Shown one piece after another: positions 40,452 to 49,170 of a stretch of DNA of 64,000 nt (position 1 is the first letter of the stretch; every line of letters starts with the position of its first letter). The stretch is taken from NCBI RefSeq assembly GCF_000716785.1, contig NZ_JNYY01000004.1, positions 186,001-250,000 on the forward strand. Reading direction: 5' to 3'. Under the pieces are notes generated by a model. That model had not been told where the DNA came from and did not search any database. It was given only the letters and a program-made list of their open reading frames with translations. The translations under genes and the position numbers were made by a program. Source of the DNA: Amycolatopsis vancoresmycina (GTDB taxonomy: Bacteria > Actinomycetota > Actinomycetes > Mycobacteriales > Pseudonocardiaceae).

Positions 40452-40457
40452 TGGTGC

Positions 40458-41888
40458 TCAGACCTCCAGGCGCAGCATGTCGTCGGTCGTTTCCCGCCGC
40501 AGCAGCAGCCGCGAGCTGCCGTTGCGCACGGCGACCACGGCCGGGCGGGGCATCCGGTTGTACGTGCTCGCCATCGAATAGCAGTACGCGCCGGTCGCCG
40601 CGACCGCCAGCAGGTCGCCGGGAGCCAGCGTGTCGGGCAGCCAGCAGTCTCGTACGACGATGTCGCCGGACTCACAGTGTTTTCCCACGACCCGGGACAG
40701 CACGGCCTTGACCGGCTGCCCGTCGTCGCCCGCGGAGCGGGAAACGACCCGGACGTCGTACACGGCGTCGTAGAGCGCGGTCCGGATGTTGTCGCTCATC
40801 CCGCCGTCGACGCTGACGTACCGGCGCGCGGACTCGTCGCCGAGCGAGACATCCTTGATGGTGCCGACCTCGTAGAGCGTGATCGTGCCGGGACCGGCGA
40901 TCGCGCGGCCCGGCTCGCCGGCGATCCGCGGCACCGGCAGGCCCGCGTACGCGCACTCCTTGCGGACGATCTCGCGGATCTGCGTGATCATCTGCGCCGG
41001 CGGCGGCGGGTTGTCCTTCTCGGTGTAGGCGATGCCGAAGCCGCCGCCGAGGTCGACCAGGCTCAGCTGGTCGAGCAGCTCGGGGCCGTGCTCCTTGGCC
41101 AGGTCGGCGAGCAGCCCGACGACGCGGCGGGCGGCGACCTCGAAGCCGTCGGCGTCGAAGATCTGCGAGCCGATGTGGCTGTGCAGGCCGACGAGCTTGA
41201 GCGAGCGCGCGTTGAGCACCCGGCGCACGGCCTCGGCGGCGTCACCGCTCGCGAGGGAGAAGCCGAACTTCTGGTCCTCGTGCGCGGTGGCGATGAACTC
41301 GTGGGTGTGCGCCTCGACGCCGACCGTGACCCGGATCAGCACCGGCTGCACGACGTCGTGGCGGGCCGCGATGTCGGCCAGCCGAGCGATCTCGAAGTAG
41401 CTGTCGAGCACGACCGTGCCGACCCCGGCGACGACCGCGGCTTCCAGCTCCGCGGGCGACTTGTTGTTGCCGTGGAAGGTGATCCGCTCGGCCGGGAAGG
41501 CCGCGCGCTGGGCCACGGCGAGCTCGCCGCCGCTGCAGACGTCCAGGCTCAGCCCCTGCTCGGCCACCCAGCGGGCGATCTCGATGGAGAGAAACGCCTT
41601 GGACGCGTAGTGCACGAGCGACGGGTCGTCGAACGCCTCGGCGTAGTCGGCGCAGCGCGACTTGAAGTCGGCTTCGTCGACGACGAACAGCGGCGTGCCG
41701 TGCTGCTCGGCCAGCTCGCGGACGTCGACGCCGGCGATCCGGACGACGCCGTCGGCGGCGCGGAAGGTGTTGCGGGGCCACACCTTCGCGGGCAGCTTGT
41801 CGAGCTCTTCGACCCCGGACGGCTGCAGCCCGGAGGTGTCGGCGTGGGGGTAGACGTCGGCGTGCCTGGGGCCCGCGGGGTGCGCCAT
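40458..41888 (-). CDS. lysA: diaminopimelate decarboxylase
   Basis: 476-residue PLP enzyme making lysine from meso-DAP. PLP lysine in LVHYASKAFLSIEIARW; HGNNKSPAEL, GLHSHIGSQIFD, VDLGGGFGIAY, EPGRAIAGP and the C-terminal CESGDIV (active-site Cys) and GAYCYSMASTYNRMPRPAVV motifs are all present. ATG 41888 lies 3 bp from the argS stop, so argS-lysA-hom-thrC-thrB is one operon joining lysine and threonine synthesis. Confidence 0.97.
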   Translation of the reverse strand: MAHPAGPRHADVYPHADTSGLQPSGVEELDKLPAKVWPRNTFRAADGVVRIAGVDVRELAEQHGTPLFVVDEADFKSRCADYAEAFDDPSLVHYASKAFLSIEIARWVAEQGLSLDVCSGGELAVAQRAAFPAERITFHGNNKSPAELEAAVVAGVGTVVLDSYFEIARLADIAARHDVVQPVLIRVTVGVEAHTHEFIATAHEDQKFGFSLASGDAAEAVRRVLNARSLKLVGLHSHIGSQIFDADGFEVAARRVVGLLADLAKEHGPELLDQLSLVDLGGGFGIAYTEKDNPPPPAQMITQIREIVRKECAYAGLPVPRIAGEPGRAIAGPGTITLYEVGTIKDVSLGDESARRYVSVDGGMSDNIRTALYDAVYDVRVVSRSAGDDGQPVKAVLSRVVGKHCESGDIVVRDCWLPDTLAPGDLLAVAATGAYCYSMASTYNRMPRPAVVAVRNGSSRLLLRRETTDDMLRLEV

Positions 41889-41891
41889 TTC

Positions 41892-43547
41892 TTACATCCG
41901 TTCCGGAGCGGAGACACCGAGGAGGGCGAGGCCGTTCGCCAGGACCTGGCGGGCGGCTTCGCACAGCGCGAGCCGGGCGTACGTGAGAGGGGTCGCCTCT
42001 TCGTCGCCCATGGGCAGCACGCGGCCCACGGTGTAGAACTTGTGGTAGGCGCCCGCGAGTTCTTCGAGGTAGCGCGCGATCCGGTGCGGCTCCCGCATTT
42101 CGGCGGCGCGGCGCACGGTTTCCGGGAATTCGCCGATGGTGCGGATCAGGTCGCCCTCGGCGGGCAGCGTGAGCAGTCCGAAGTCGACGTCCGAAGAGGA
42201 CTTCAGGCCGAGATCGGCGGCGTTGCGCTGCAAGGAAGCCAGCCGCGCGTGCGCGTACTGGACGTAGTAGACGGGGTTGTCGTTGGAGTGCTTGCGCAGC
42301 AGGTCCAGGTCGACGTCCAAAGTGGAGTCCACCGAGTACCGGATCAGCTCGTAGCGGGCCGGGTCGACGCCGACGGCCTCGACCAGGTCCTCCATGGTGA
42401 TCACGGTGCCGGCGCGCTTGGACATCCGGACCGGCTTGCCGTCGCTGACCAGGTTGACCATCTGGCCGATCAGCACCTCGACCGTGCCCGGGTCGTCGCC
42501 GAACGCCGCGGCCGCCGCCTTGAGCCGGGCGATGTAGCCGTGGTGGTCCGCGCCGAGCATGTAGATGCACAGGTCGAAGCCGCGGTTGCGCTTGTCCTTG
42601 AAGTAGGCCAGGTCGCCGGCGATGTAGGCCGGGTTGCCGTCCTGCTTGATGACGACGCGGTCCTTGTCGTCGCCGTACTCCTTGGACTTCAGCCACCAGG
42701 CGCCGTCTTCGAAGTAGAGGTTCCCGGAGTCCTTCAGCTCCTGCACGGCGGCGTCGACCGCGCCCGACTCGTGCAGCGAGTTCTCGTGGAAGTAGACGTC
42801 GAAGTCGGTGCCGAACTCGTGCAGGCTCTGCTTGATCTCGCCGAACATCAGCTCGATGCCGATCCGGCGGAACGTCTCGTGCCGCTCGGCCTCCGGCAGC
42901 GAGAGCGCGCTCGGCTCCTGCTTGAGGACGTTGGCGGCGATGTCGTTGATGTAGCCGCCCGCGTAGCCGTCCTCCGGCGCGGGCTCGCCCTTCGCGGCGG
43001 CGATCAGCGACCGGACGAACCGGTCGATCTGGGCGCCGGCGTCGTTGAAGTAGTACTCGCGGGTGACATCGGCGCCCTGCGCGGCCAGCACGCGGCCCAG
43101 CGCGTCGCCGACCGCGGCCCAGCGGGTGCCGCCCAGGTGGATCGGGCCGGTCGGGTTCGCCGAGACGAACTCGAGGTTGATCCGGGTGCCGGCCAGCGCG
43201 TCACCGCGGCCGTACGCGGCGCCGGCGTCGAGCACCTGGCGCACGATGTCGCCCTGCGCGGCGGCGGCGAGCCGGAAGTTGAGGAAGCCGGGGCCGGCGA
43301 CCTCGGCCGAGGCGACGCCGTCGTCCGCCGAGACGGCCTCGGCGAGCGCTTCGGCGAACTCGCGCGGCTTCAGCCCGGCCTTCTTGGCCACCTGCAGCGC
43401 CAGGTTCGTCGCGTAGTCGCCGTGGTCGGGGTTGCGCGGGCGTTCGATGGTCACCTGCTCCGGCAGCACGGTGTCGTCGATGCCGCGTGCGGTCAGTACC
43501 TGCACGGCGGAGCTGCGGACCAGGTCGGCGAGAGCGGCGGGAGTCAC
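41892..43547 (-). CDS. argS: arginyl-tRNA synthetase
   Basis: 551-residue class Ia synthetase charging tRNA-Arg (one such tRNA is at 48966). Signature VSANPTGPIHLGGTRWAAVGD holds the HIGH-like motif, PVRMSKRAGTV the KMSK-like loop, and the C-terminal anticodon domain ends LGVSAPERM. GTG 43547 was chosen because it matches the usual MTPADLAELL-type N-terminus and has TAGAAT exactly 7 nt upstream, making the message probably leaderless; a longer frame to ATG 43586 has no ribosome site. A near-match to the recurrent word lies near 42316. Confidence 0.96.
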   Translation of the reverse strand: MTPAALADLVRSSAVQVLTARGIDDTVLPEQVTIERPRNPDHGDYATNLALQVAKKAGLKPREFAEALAEAVSADDGVASAEVAGPGFLNFRLAAAAQGDIVRQVLDAGAAYGRGDALAGTRINLEFVSANPTGPIHLGGTRWAAVGDALGRVLAAQGADVTREYYFNDAGAQIDRFVRSLIAAAKGEPAPEDGYAGGYINDIAANVLKQEPSALSLPEAERHETFRRIGIELMFGEIKQSLHEFGTDFDVYFHENSLHESGAVDAAVQELKDSGNLYFEDGAWWLKSKEYGDDKDRVVIKQDGNPAYIAGDLAYFKDKRNRGFDLCIYMLGADHHGYIARLKAAAAAFGDDPGTVEVLIGQMVNLVSDGKPVRMSKRAGTVITMEDLVEAVGVDPARYELIRYSVDSTLDVDLDLLRKHSNDNPVYYVQYAHARLASLQRNAADLGLKSSSDVDFGLLTLPAEGDLIRTIGEFPETVRRAAEMREPHRIARYLEELAGAYHKFYTVGRVLPMGDEEATPLTYARLALCEAARQVLANGLALLGVSAPERM

Positions 43548-43554
43548 TTGCCGA

Positions 43555-43560
43555 ATTCTA
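43555..43560 (-). promoter_or_regulatory. argS -10 hexamer (leaderless)
   Basis: TAGAAT on the minus strand ends 7 nt before the argS GTG at 43547. No ribosome-binding sequence lies between them. No strong -35 was seen. Confidence 0.6.
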
Positions 43561-43707
43561 GGTGTGCCCTGGTCCGGCGCTTGCATCGGTCTCGGTCACG
43601 TCACGACGGGCATCCACGTGAGGTGTTAACGGTGATCAGACGGCGGGTCTCTACACTGGCCCCGGCGGGAATCCGTCCGCAGCCACCAGAGGGAGAACGC
43701 GGGAGCC

Positions 43708-44568
43708 ATGGCGAACGGGACAACTCGGAAAAAGGGGTCGGCGGTGAAGGCGGCCCGCGGTTCCGTGGTGAGCAAGAAGGGGACGCCGTGGGGGACGATC
43801 GTCGCCGTCGTCGCCGTCGTGGCGCTGGCCGCTTCGGTGATCATCTACTACATGGTCCAGTCCGCGCCGAAGCGTGAGCAGGAAGACCGCGAGGCCGCCG
43901 CCGCGTCCTTCGCGCCGACCACGTCGGACCCCGACCCCTCGAAGCGCATCCCCGGCGTCGTGACCGCGACCTACACCGGCAGCGTCCACGTGCTCCCGAC
44001 CGAGCGCGTCGCCTACGACAAGACGCCGCCGTTCGGCGGCCCGCACGACGGCTACTGGGCGGCGTGCACCGGCGTCGTCTACCCGAACGCGGTGCGCACC
44101 GAGAACATGGTGCACGCGCTCGAGCACGGCGCCGTGTGGATCGCCTACAACCCGCAGCAGGTCACCGGCGACGCGCTGAACCTGCTCAGCGTCCGCGTCA
44201 AGGGCAAGCCGTTCACGATGATGTCGCCCTACCCGGGCCTCGACAAGCCGATCTCGCTGCAGTCGTGGGGCCACCAGCTGAAGCTGGACGACGCCAACGA
44301 CGCCCGGATCGACGAGTTCATCGCGGCCCTGCGCACCAACCCGAACGGGGTCTACCCCGAGGTCGGCGCGTCCTGTGACGCCCTCGGCCCCGGCCAGTTC
44401 GACCCGGACAACCCGCCGGCGTTCGACCCGTCGAAGCCCGGCCCCGACGCCAAGCCGATGGACTACAAGGGCACCGCGGGCGCGCAGCAGGAGCAGGGCG
44501 GCATGAACCAGCCCTCGGGCGCGCCTTCGACCGGTGCCCCGGCGCCCTCGGCGACGCCGACCAAGTGA
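43708..44568 (+). CDS. DUF3105 membrane-anchored protein
   Basis: 286 residues: a basic N-terminus, one transmembrane helix (TIVAVVAVVALAASVIIYYMV), then the DUF3105 domain with KTPPFGGPHDGYWAACTGVVYPNAVRTENMVHALEHGAVWIAYNP and FTMMSPYPGLDKPISLQSWGHQ, followed by a Pro/Gln-rich tail. His and Met residues (MVHALEHG, SWGHQ) could bind metal; DUF3105 proteins are often next to DUF305, as here. Function unknown. ATG 43708 follows GGGAG-like sequence. TACACT at 43652-43657 may be the -10. Confidence 0.87.
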   Translation: MANGTTRKKGSAVKAARGSVVSKKGTPWGTIVAVVAVVALAASVIIYYMVQSAPKREQEDREAAAASFAPTTSDPDPSKRIPGVVTATYTGSVHVLPTERVAYDKTPPFGGPHDGYWAACTGVVYPNAVRTENMVHALEHGAVWIAYNPQQVTGDALNLLSVRVKGKPFTMMSPYPGLDKPISLQSWGHQLKLDDANDARIDEFIAALRTNPNGVYPEVGASCDALGPGQFDPDNPPAFDPSKPGPDAKPMDYKGTAGAQQEQGGMNQPSGAPSTGAPAPSATPTK

Positions 44569-45269
44569 CGTCCGAAGAGCCCGTCGAGCAGCCCATCTGG
44601 TCACGGTGGGTGATCATCGGCGGGACCCTGCTCGCGGTCCTGCTGATCGGCGCGACGGCGGGCATGTTCCTCACCCGCGCCGTCGACGACAGCCCGGCGG
44701 CCACCCCGGCCGCCGGGTCCGTCGAGGTCGGCTTCGCGCAGGACATGTCGACGCACCACCTCCAGGCCGTGACGATGGCCGGCTGGGCCCGTGACCACTC
44801 GACGGACCCGGAGATCCGCCAGCTGGCGTTCGACATCGAGCGCACGCAGCTGGAGCAGGTCGGCCGCATGAAGGGCTGGCTCATGCTGTGGGACCAGCCC
44901 GAGCAGGCGATCGGCGCCCCGATGCAATGGATGACCGAGCCGATGGCCGGCCACGGTGACATGCCGGGGATGTCGATGGCCCCGGTCTCGGTCAACCCCG
45001 CGGGCAGCGCGCTGATGCCGGGCATGGCCACCGACGCGCAGCTGGCCAAGCTGCGTTCGCTGTCGGGCAAGGAGCTGGACGTGTTCTTCCTCCAGCTGAT
45101 GCTCCGCCACCACCAGGGCGGCACGGCGATGGCCCAGTACGCGGCGTCGCACTCTTCCCTGCCGGCACTGAAGGCGCTGGTGACCAGCATCATGACGTCG
45201 CAGGGTGCGGAGATGGACCAGATGAAGCTGATGCTCTCGAGCCGGGGCGCCCAGCCGCTGCCCGCCTAG
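44565..45269 (+). CDS. DUF305 membrane-anchored protein
   Basis: 234 residues: one N-terminal membrane helix (WVIIGGTLLAVLLIGATAGMFL) then a ferritin-like four-helix DUF305 domain with paired His/Met motifs (FAQDMSTHHLQAVTMAGW, FFLQLMLRHHQGGTAMAQYA) and a Met-rich linker (MAGHGDMPGMSMAPVS). Such His/Met arrays point to extracytoplasmic metal (copper) handling. GTG 44565 overlaps the DUF3105 stop by 4 bp (GTGA). A second DUF305 protein lies at 51087-51665 in the copper cluster. Confidence 0.9.
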   Translation: MTSEEPVEQPIWSRWVIIGGTLLAVLLIGATAGMFLTRAVDDSPAATPAAGSVEVGFAQDMSTHHLQAVTMAGWARDHSTDPEIRQLAFDIERTQLEQVGRMKGWLMLWDQPEQAIGAPMQWMTEPMAGHGDMPGMSMAPVSVNPAGSALMPGMATDAQLAKLRSLSGKELDVFFLQLMLRHHQGGTAMAQYAASHSSLPALKALVTSIMTSQGAEMDQMKLMLSSRGAQPLPA

Positions 45270-45285
45270 CGGGTCCCGGCTCGCT

Positions 45286-46206
45286 TCACCAGGACAGTTC
45301 CTGGCAGCGGCGCGCGCACTGGGGCGCCTCGACCTGCAGCGTCGCGTGCTCGATCGCGTACCGCGACGACAGCAGGTTCTGTGCCTCCGTCAGCACGTCC
45401 GACTGCTTCGCGGGCGGCGCCAGCGTCAAGTGCGCCGAAGCGACCTCCATGCCCGACGTCAGCGTCCAGACGTGCAGGTCGTGCACGTCCGCCACGCCCG
45501 GGAGCGCGGACAGCTCCGCGTTGATCGCGCCGACGTCGACGCCCTGGGGCGCGTGCTGGAAGAGGATGCGCAGCGCGCGCCGGGCCAGTATCCACGTTCG
45601 GGGCAGCACGAACAGCCCGATCGCCACCCCGATGATCGGGTCGGCGTAGCGCCAGCCCGTCAGGAGCGTCACCGCGCCGCTGACCAGCACGCCGACCGAG
45701 CCGATCAGGTCGGCCAGGACCTCGAGGTACGCACCGCGGACGTTGAGGCTCTCCTTCGCTCCCGAACGCAGCACCGCGAACGACACGATGTTGGCCAGCA
45801 GGCCCGCGGTCGCGGCCAGCAGCACCGGGAGGCCGGGCACCGACGGCGGGTCGCTGATCCGGCCGATCGCCTCGACGAGGACGTACCCCGCGACGCCGAA
45901 CAGCAGGATCGCGTTGCCGAGCGCGGCCAGCACCTCCGCGCGGTAGAGGCCGAAGGTGCGGCTGACCGTCGGGCCGGAGCGCCGGGCCAGGACGATCGCG
46001 GCCAGCGCCATGCCGACCCCGAGGACGTCGGTGAACATGTGTGCCGCGTCGGAGATCAGAGCCAGAGAGCCGGTCGCGAAGCCGACGACGAACTCGAGCA
46101 CCATGAAGCCGGCGCCGACGCCGAGGGCGATGGTCAGGCTCCGCACGTACCGGCCCGACGCACTCGCCGGCTCGATCGCGTGCCCGTGGCCGTGTCCGTG
46201 CCCCAT
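45286..46206 (-). CDS. cation diffusion facilitator (CDF) metal exporter
   Basis: 306-residue CDF transporter exporting Zn2+ or a similar divalent ion by proton antiport. A His-rich N-terminus (MGHGHGHGHAIEP), six membrane helices with the metal site HD-type motif in SLALISDAAHMFTDVLG and LEVLADLIGSVGVLVSG, and a C-terminal cytoplasmic domain (DVHDLHVWTLTSG, HATLQVE). ATG 46206 with GGAGG upstream was preferred to a TTG at 46239. The AT-rich dyad at 46241-46265 looks like a metal-sensor operator. Confidence 0.92.
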   Translation of the reverse strand: MGHGHGHGHAIEPASASGRYVRSLTIALGVGAGFMVLEFVVGFATGSLALISDAAHMFTDVLGVGMALAAIVLARRSGPTVSRTFGLYRAEVLAALGNAILLFGVAGYVLVEAIGRISDPPSVPGLPVLLAATAGLLANIVSFAVLRSGAKESLNVRGAYLEVLADLIGSVGVLVSGAVTLLTGWRYADPIIGVAIGLFVLPRTWILARRALRILFQHAPQGVDVGAINAELSALPGVADVHDLHVWTLTSGMEVASAHLTLAPPAKQSDVLTEAQNLLSSRYAIEHATLQVEAPQCARRCQELSW

Positions 46207-46240
46207 TCCGCCTCCGTTCCCGGTTCGCCGTCGGGCCAAA

Positions 46241-46265
46241 CATATAGTCGAATGCGCATATATGC
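46241..46265. promoter_or_regulatory. AT-rich dyad upstream of the CDF gene
   Basis: Contains the perfect 10-bp palindrome GCATATATGC (46256-46265) and CATATA at 46241. AT content is strikingly above the local mean. ArsR/SmtB-family zinc sensors bind sites of this kind, but no such gene is in the window. Confidence 0.55.
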
Positions 46266-46360
46266 AACAGAGGGCAGCCTAAGTTCACCCACCCGAAAAC
46301 TACCGCGACTGGAGCATGCCCACCAATCCACCAGGCGGGGTTTCCCACCCGGCGGATTTG

Positions 46361-46780
46361 TCACGCTTCGCCGTCGACCATCCGCTGCAGCAGCTCGCGC
46401 AATCGGACACGCTCCTCCGGAGCAAGCGCGGCCAGCGGTTCCGCGGCGAAGCCGAGCGCGCGCCGGAAGTTGCGGGCCAGTACCGCGCCCGCCGGTGTGG
46501 CGACGATGTTCTTGATGCGCCGGTCGCGCTCGTCCGGGCGCCGCTCCACCAGGCCCCGCGCTTCGAGGCGGTCGATGATCCCGGTCACGTTCGACCGCTC
46601 GGACTTCAGCTTCTCCGCGATCCGGTGCATCGGCAGCGGCTCCCGGAGCGCGGCGAGCACCTTGGCCTGCACCGTCGTCAGACCCTGCGACGACGCCGCG
46701 GCATCGTAGGACTCGGTGAACCGGTCGACGATCCGCGCGAGCAGGGCGACGACGTCGTCGGTGATCGGGTCAGCGCTCAT
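46361..46780 (-). CDS. MarR family transcriptional regulator
   Basis: 139 residues with the winged helix LTTVQAKVLAALREPLPMHRIAEKLKSERSNVTGIIDRLEARGLVERRPDERDRR, classic MarR. ATG 46780 gives the usual short N-terminus; the frame extends to 46822 but that would translate the operator. Divergent from the SDR gene at 46879; two TAGTT(G/C)ACTA sites lie between, so it most likely represses both genes and is released by a phenolic or other small ligand. Confidence 0.9.
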   Translation of the reverse strand: MSADPITDDVVALLARIVDRFTESYDAAASSQGLTTVQAKVLAALREPLPMHRIAEKLKSERSNVTGIIDRLEARGLVERRPDERDRRIKNIVATPAGAVLARNFRRALGFAAEPLAALAPEERVRLRELLQRMVDGEA

Positions 46781-46798
46781 CCCCTGATGATAGCGGGA

Positions 46799-46846
46799 TA
46801 GTTGACTACCTGAACCATCCATGTCTATAGTGATTTTAGTTCACTA
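46799..46846 (+). promoter_or_regulatory. SDR promoter with two MarR operators
   Basis: TTGACT (46802-46807), 18-bp spacer, TATAGT (46826-46831): the best sigma70-type promoter in the window. TAGTTGACTA (46799-46808) covers the -35 and TAGTTCACTA (46837-46846) covers the start region. Both decamers follow TAGT-NN-ACTA, 38 bp apart. Confidence 0.8.
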
Positions 46847-46878
46847 CATTAATCATCATCCACCTGAAGCAGGTAGCC

Positions 46879-47718
46879 ATGACCAGCAACGACCGCGTCG
46901 CCCTCATCACCGGCACCTCCACCGGAATCGGTCTCGCCACCGCGGTGCAGGCCGCCCGGCGCGGCTTCCGCACGGTCGCCACCCTCCGCGACATCGCCCG
47001 CGCCGACCGGCTGCGCAATGCCGCGGACGACGCCGGCGCGGAGCTGGACGTCCGCCCGCTCGACGTCACCGACGCGCAGTCCGTCGGCGCGGCGTTCGAA
47101 GGCGTCCTCGCCGACTACGGCCGCCTGGACGTCCTGGTCAACAACGCCGGCGCCGGCCACCTCGGCACGCTCGAGCAGGAGCCGCTCTCGGCGCTGCGCG
47201 ACACCATGGAGGTCAACTTCTTCGGCGTCGCCGAGGCGACGAAGGCCGCGCTGCCGGCGCTGCGCGCGAGCGGCGGCCGCCTGATCACGGTGACCAGCGT
47301 CGGCGGCGTGGTCGGCCAGCCCTTCAACGAGGCGTACTGCGCGGCGAAGTTCGCCGTCGAAGGACTGATGGAGTCACTGGCGCCGGTCGCCGCGGCGCAG
47401 GGCGTCACGGTGTGCGTCGTCGAGCCGGGCGCGGTCGCGACGGAGTTCGTCACCAACGTCGGCGTCGACGAGCGGCTCTTCGCCGAGGCCGGCCCGTACG
47501 CCGGCTCCCTCGAAAAGTACATCGCCAACGTCACGCAGTCGTTCCGGAGCGCGCAGACCGCCGACGAGGTCGCCGCGGTGATCCTGGACGCGATGACGGC
47601 GGACGCGCCCCCCTTCCGGATCCAGACGTCGAAGCAGGCCGAGGAGTTCGCCGCGGTCAAGTTCGCCGACCTGGACGGCTCGGCCGTTCAGCGGCTGACC
47701 GGCGGCTGGCTCGCCTAA
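46879..47718 (+). CDS. short-chain dehydrogenase/reductase
   Basis: 279-residue classical SDR. Cofactor motif LITGTSTGIGLATAVQAARRG; NAG motif LVNNAGAGHLG; Ser of the catalytic triad in VTSVGGVVGQ and YCAAKFAVEG as YxxxK. The absence of an Asp right after the second beta-strand and the ATLRD sequence suggest NADP(H). Substrate unknown. Controlled by the divergent MarR protein through the two operators upstream. The stop overlaps the epoxide hydrolase stop by 4 bp (47715-47718). Confidence 0.9.
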   Translation: MTSNDRVALITGTSTGIGLATAVQAARRGFRTVATLRDIARADRLRNAADDAGAELDVRPLDVTDAQSVGAAFEGVLADYGRLDVLVNNAGAGHLGTLEQEPLSALRDTMEVNFFGVAEATKAALPALRASGGRLITVTSVGGVVGQPFNEAYCAAKFAVEGLMESLAPVAAAQGVTVCVVEPGAVATEFVTNVGVDERLFAEAGPYAGSLEKYIANVTQSFRSAQTADEVAAVILDAMTADAPPFRIQTSKQAEEFAAVKFADLDGSAVQRLTGGWLA

Positions 47719-48815
47719 CGCACGAGCCGGAAGAACCCGCGGACCTGCCCGACGAACAACTCGGGTTGTTCGAGCGCGGCGAAGTGCCCGCCGACGGGCA
47801 GCTCCTCGAACCACCGCAGGTCGGTGTAGCGCTGTTCGGCCTGCCGCCGCGACGGCCGGACGATCTCCTTGGGGAACACCGAAACCCCGGCCGGAACATC
47901 CACTGTGGACAGATCGCGGTCGTTGTTCTCCCAGTACATCCGCGCGGACGAGGCCGCGGTCGCGGTGAACCAGTAGACGGAGACGGCGTCCAGGATGCGC
48001 CGCCGGTCGACGGCGTCCTCCGGGTGCCCCTTGTGGTCGGTCCAGGCCCAGAACTTCTCGGCGATCCACGCGGCCTGCCCGGCCGGCGAATCGGTGAGGC
48101 CGTAGCCGAGCGTCTGCGGCCGGGTGCCCTGCTGGGCGGAGTAGCCGCTGCCGGTCCGCCGGAACTCCTCGAGATCGGCGAGGGCCCGGCGCTCGCCGGG
48201 CGTGGGGTCGGCGGTGTCCATCCGCACCGGCGCGAAGTTGACGTGCACCCCGGCCACCCGCCCGGACCGCGCGAGGGCGTTCGTGACGGCGGCGCCCCAG
48301 TCGCCGCCCTGGGCGCCGTAGCGGTCGTAGCCGAGCGACGTCATCAGCTTGTCCCACAGCTCGGCCACCCGCGCGATCTTCAGCGCGGGCTTGTCGCTCC
48401 ACCCGAACCCGGGCAGCGACGGCACGACGACGTGGAAGGCGTCGGCGGGGTCGCCGCCGTGGCGCGCGGGGTCGGTGAGCGGCCCGATGACGTCGAGGAA
48501 CTCGAGCACGGACCCGGGCCACCCGTGCGTGAGCACGAGCGGCAGCGCACCGGGCACCGGCGACCGGACGTGCAGGAAGTGCAGCCCGACCCCGTCGACG
48601 GTGGCCCGGAACTGCGGGAACGCGTTGAGCCGCCCGGCGAACCCGAAGTCGTACTCCTCACCCCAGTCGCGGCAGAGTTCGCGCACGTAGGCGAGCGGAA
48701 CACCCTGCGACCAGTCCCCGACGGTCTCGGCCTCGGGCCACCGGGTCCGCCGCAACCGCTCCCGCAGGTCGGCGACATCGCCCTCGTCGAGCGGTACCCG
48801 GAACGGCTCGGCCAT
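47715..48815 (-). CDS. epoxide hydrolase with EHN domain
   Basis: 366 residues: an N-terminal epoxide hydrolase (EHN) domain (FRVPLDEGDVADLRERLRRTRWPE) then an alpha/beta hydrolase domain with oxyanion motif HGWPGSVLEF, the nucleophile Asp in GAQGGDWGAAVTN, a cap, and the catalytic His in ELPVGGHFAALEQPE. It opens epoxides to diols, related to microsomal-type EH. ATG 48815 follows AAGGAG. One TCCACAGTGGA word lies near 47899-47909. Confidence 0.92.
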   Translation of the reverse strand: MAEPFRVPLDEGDVADLRERLRRTRWPEAETVGDWSQGVPLAYVRELCRDWGEEYDFGFAGRLNAFPQFRATVDGVGLHFLHVRSPVPGALPLVLTHGWPGSVLEFLDVIGPLTDPARHGGDPADAFHVVVPSLPGFGWSDKPALKIARVAELWDKLMTSLGYDRYGAQGGDWGAAVTNALARSGRVAGVHVNFAPVRMDTADPTPGERRALADLEEFRRTGSGYSAQQGTRPQTLGYGLTDSPAGQAAWIAEKFWAWTDHKGHPEDAVDRRRILDAVSVYWFTATAASSARMYWENNDRDLSTVDVPAGVSVFPKEIVRPSRRQAEQRYTDLRWFEELPVGGHFAALEQPELFVGQVRGFFRLVR

Positions 48816-48965
48816 CTCGGCTCCTTCAGGTGGGCCTCCCACGCTAGCGACGTCGGCCCGAATCGATCAACTTCATGCCCCTGACCAGCGCAATCGTTCA
48901 TCGGCCCACCTGCGGAACGGGGGTCTCGGGGCATGCGCTAAGCTTGTCGAGTCGCCCAGCGATGG

Positions 48966-49038
48966 GCCCTCGTAGCTCAGGGGATAGAGCACTGCCCTCC
49001 GGAGGCAGGTGTCGCAGGTTCGAATCCTGCCGAGGGCA
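48966..49038 (+). tRNA. tRNA-Arg (anticodon CCG)
   Basis: A complete cloverleaf: acceptor GCCCTCG pairs with CGAGGGC, D-arm GCTC...GAGC, anticodon arm CTGCC-CTCCGGA-GGCAG with anticodon CCG reading CGG, and T-arm GCAGG-TTCGAAT-CCTGC. Discriminator A; the CCA end is not encoded. TAAGCT at 48939-48944 could be the -10. Followed at once by an intrinsic terminator (49055-49089). Confidence 0.97.
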
Positions 49039-49054
49039 CTTCAGGGATGTGAAC

Positions 49055-49089
49055 GGGAGAGATGTCGGAACCGACGTCTCTCCCTTTTT
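49055..49089 (+). terminator. intrinsic terminator of tRNA-Arg
   Basis: Stem GGGAGAGATGTCGG (49055-49068) with CCGACGTCTCTCCC (49071-49084), 14 bp with one G-U pair, then TTTTT. A typical Rho-independent terminator 16 nt after the tRNA. Confidence 0.88.
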
Positions 49090-49170
49090 CTGTTTCGGCT
49101 GTGCACCCGATCTCGTTCGCTGAGCCGGCACCGTTCGCCGAGGACCGCCTACTATGCCGGGTAGCAGCAG

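Noticed and set aside
39180..43877. A very long open frame on the plus strand across hom, lysA and argS
   Set aside because: It is antisense to three well-supported genes; open antisense frames are common at this GC content and its composition (Arg, Val, Gly, Asp repeats) is that of a shadow.
46781..46822. Longer MarR start at 46822
   Set aside because: Would translate through the promoter and operator of the divergent SDR gene; ATG 46780 gives the normal MarR N-terminus.
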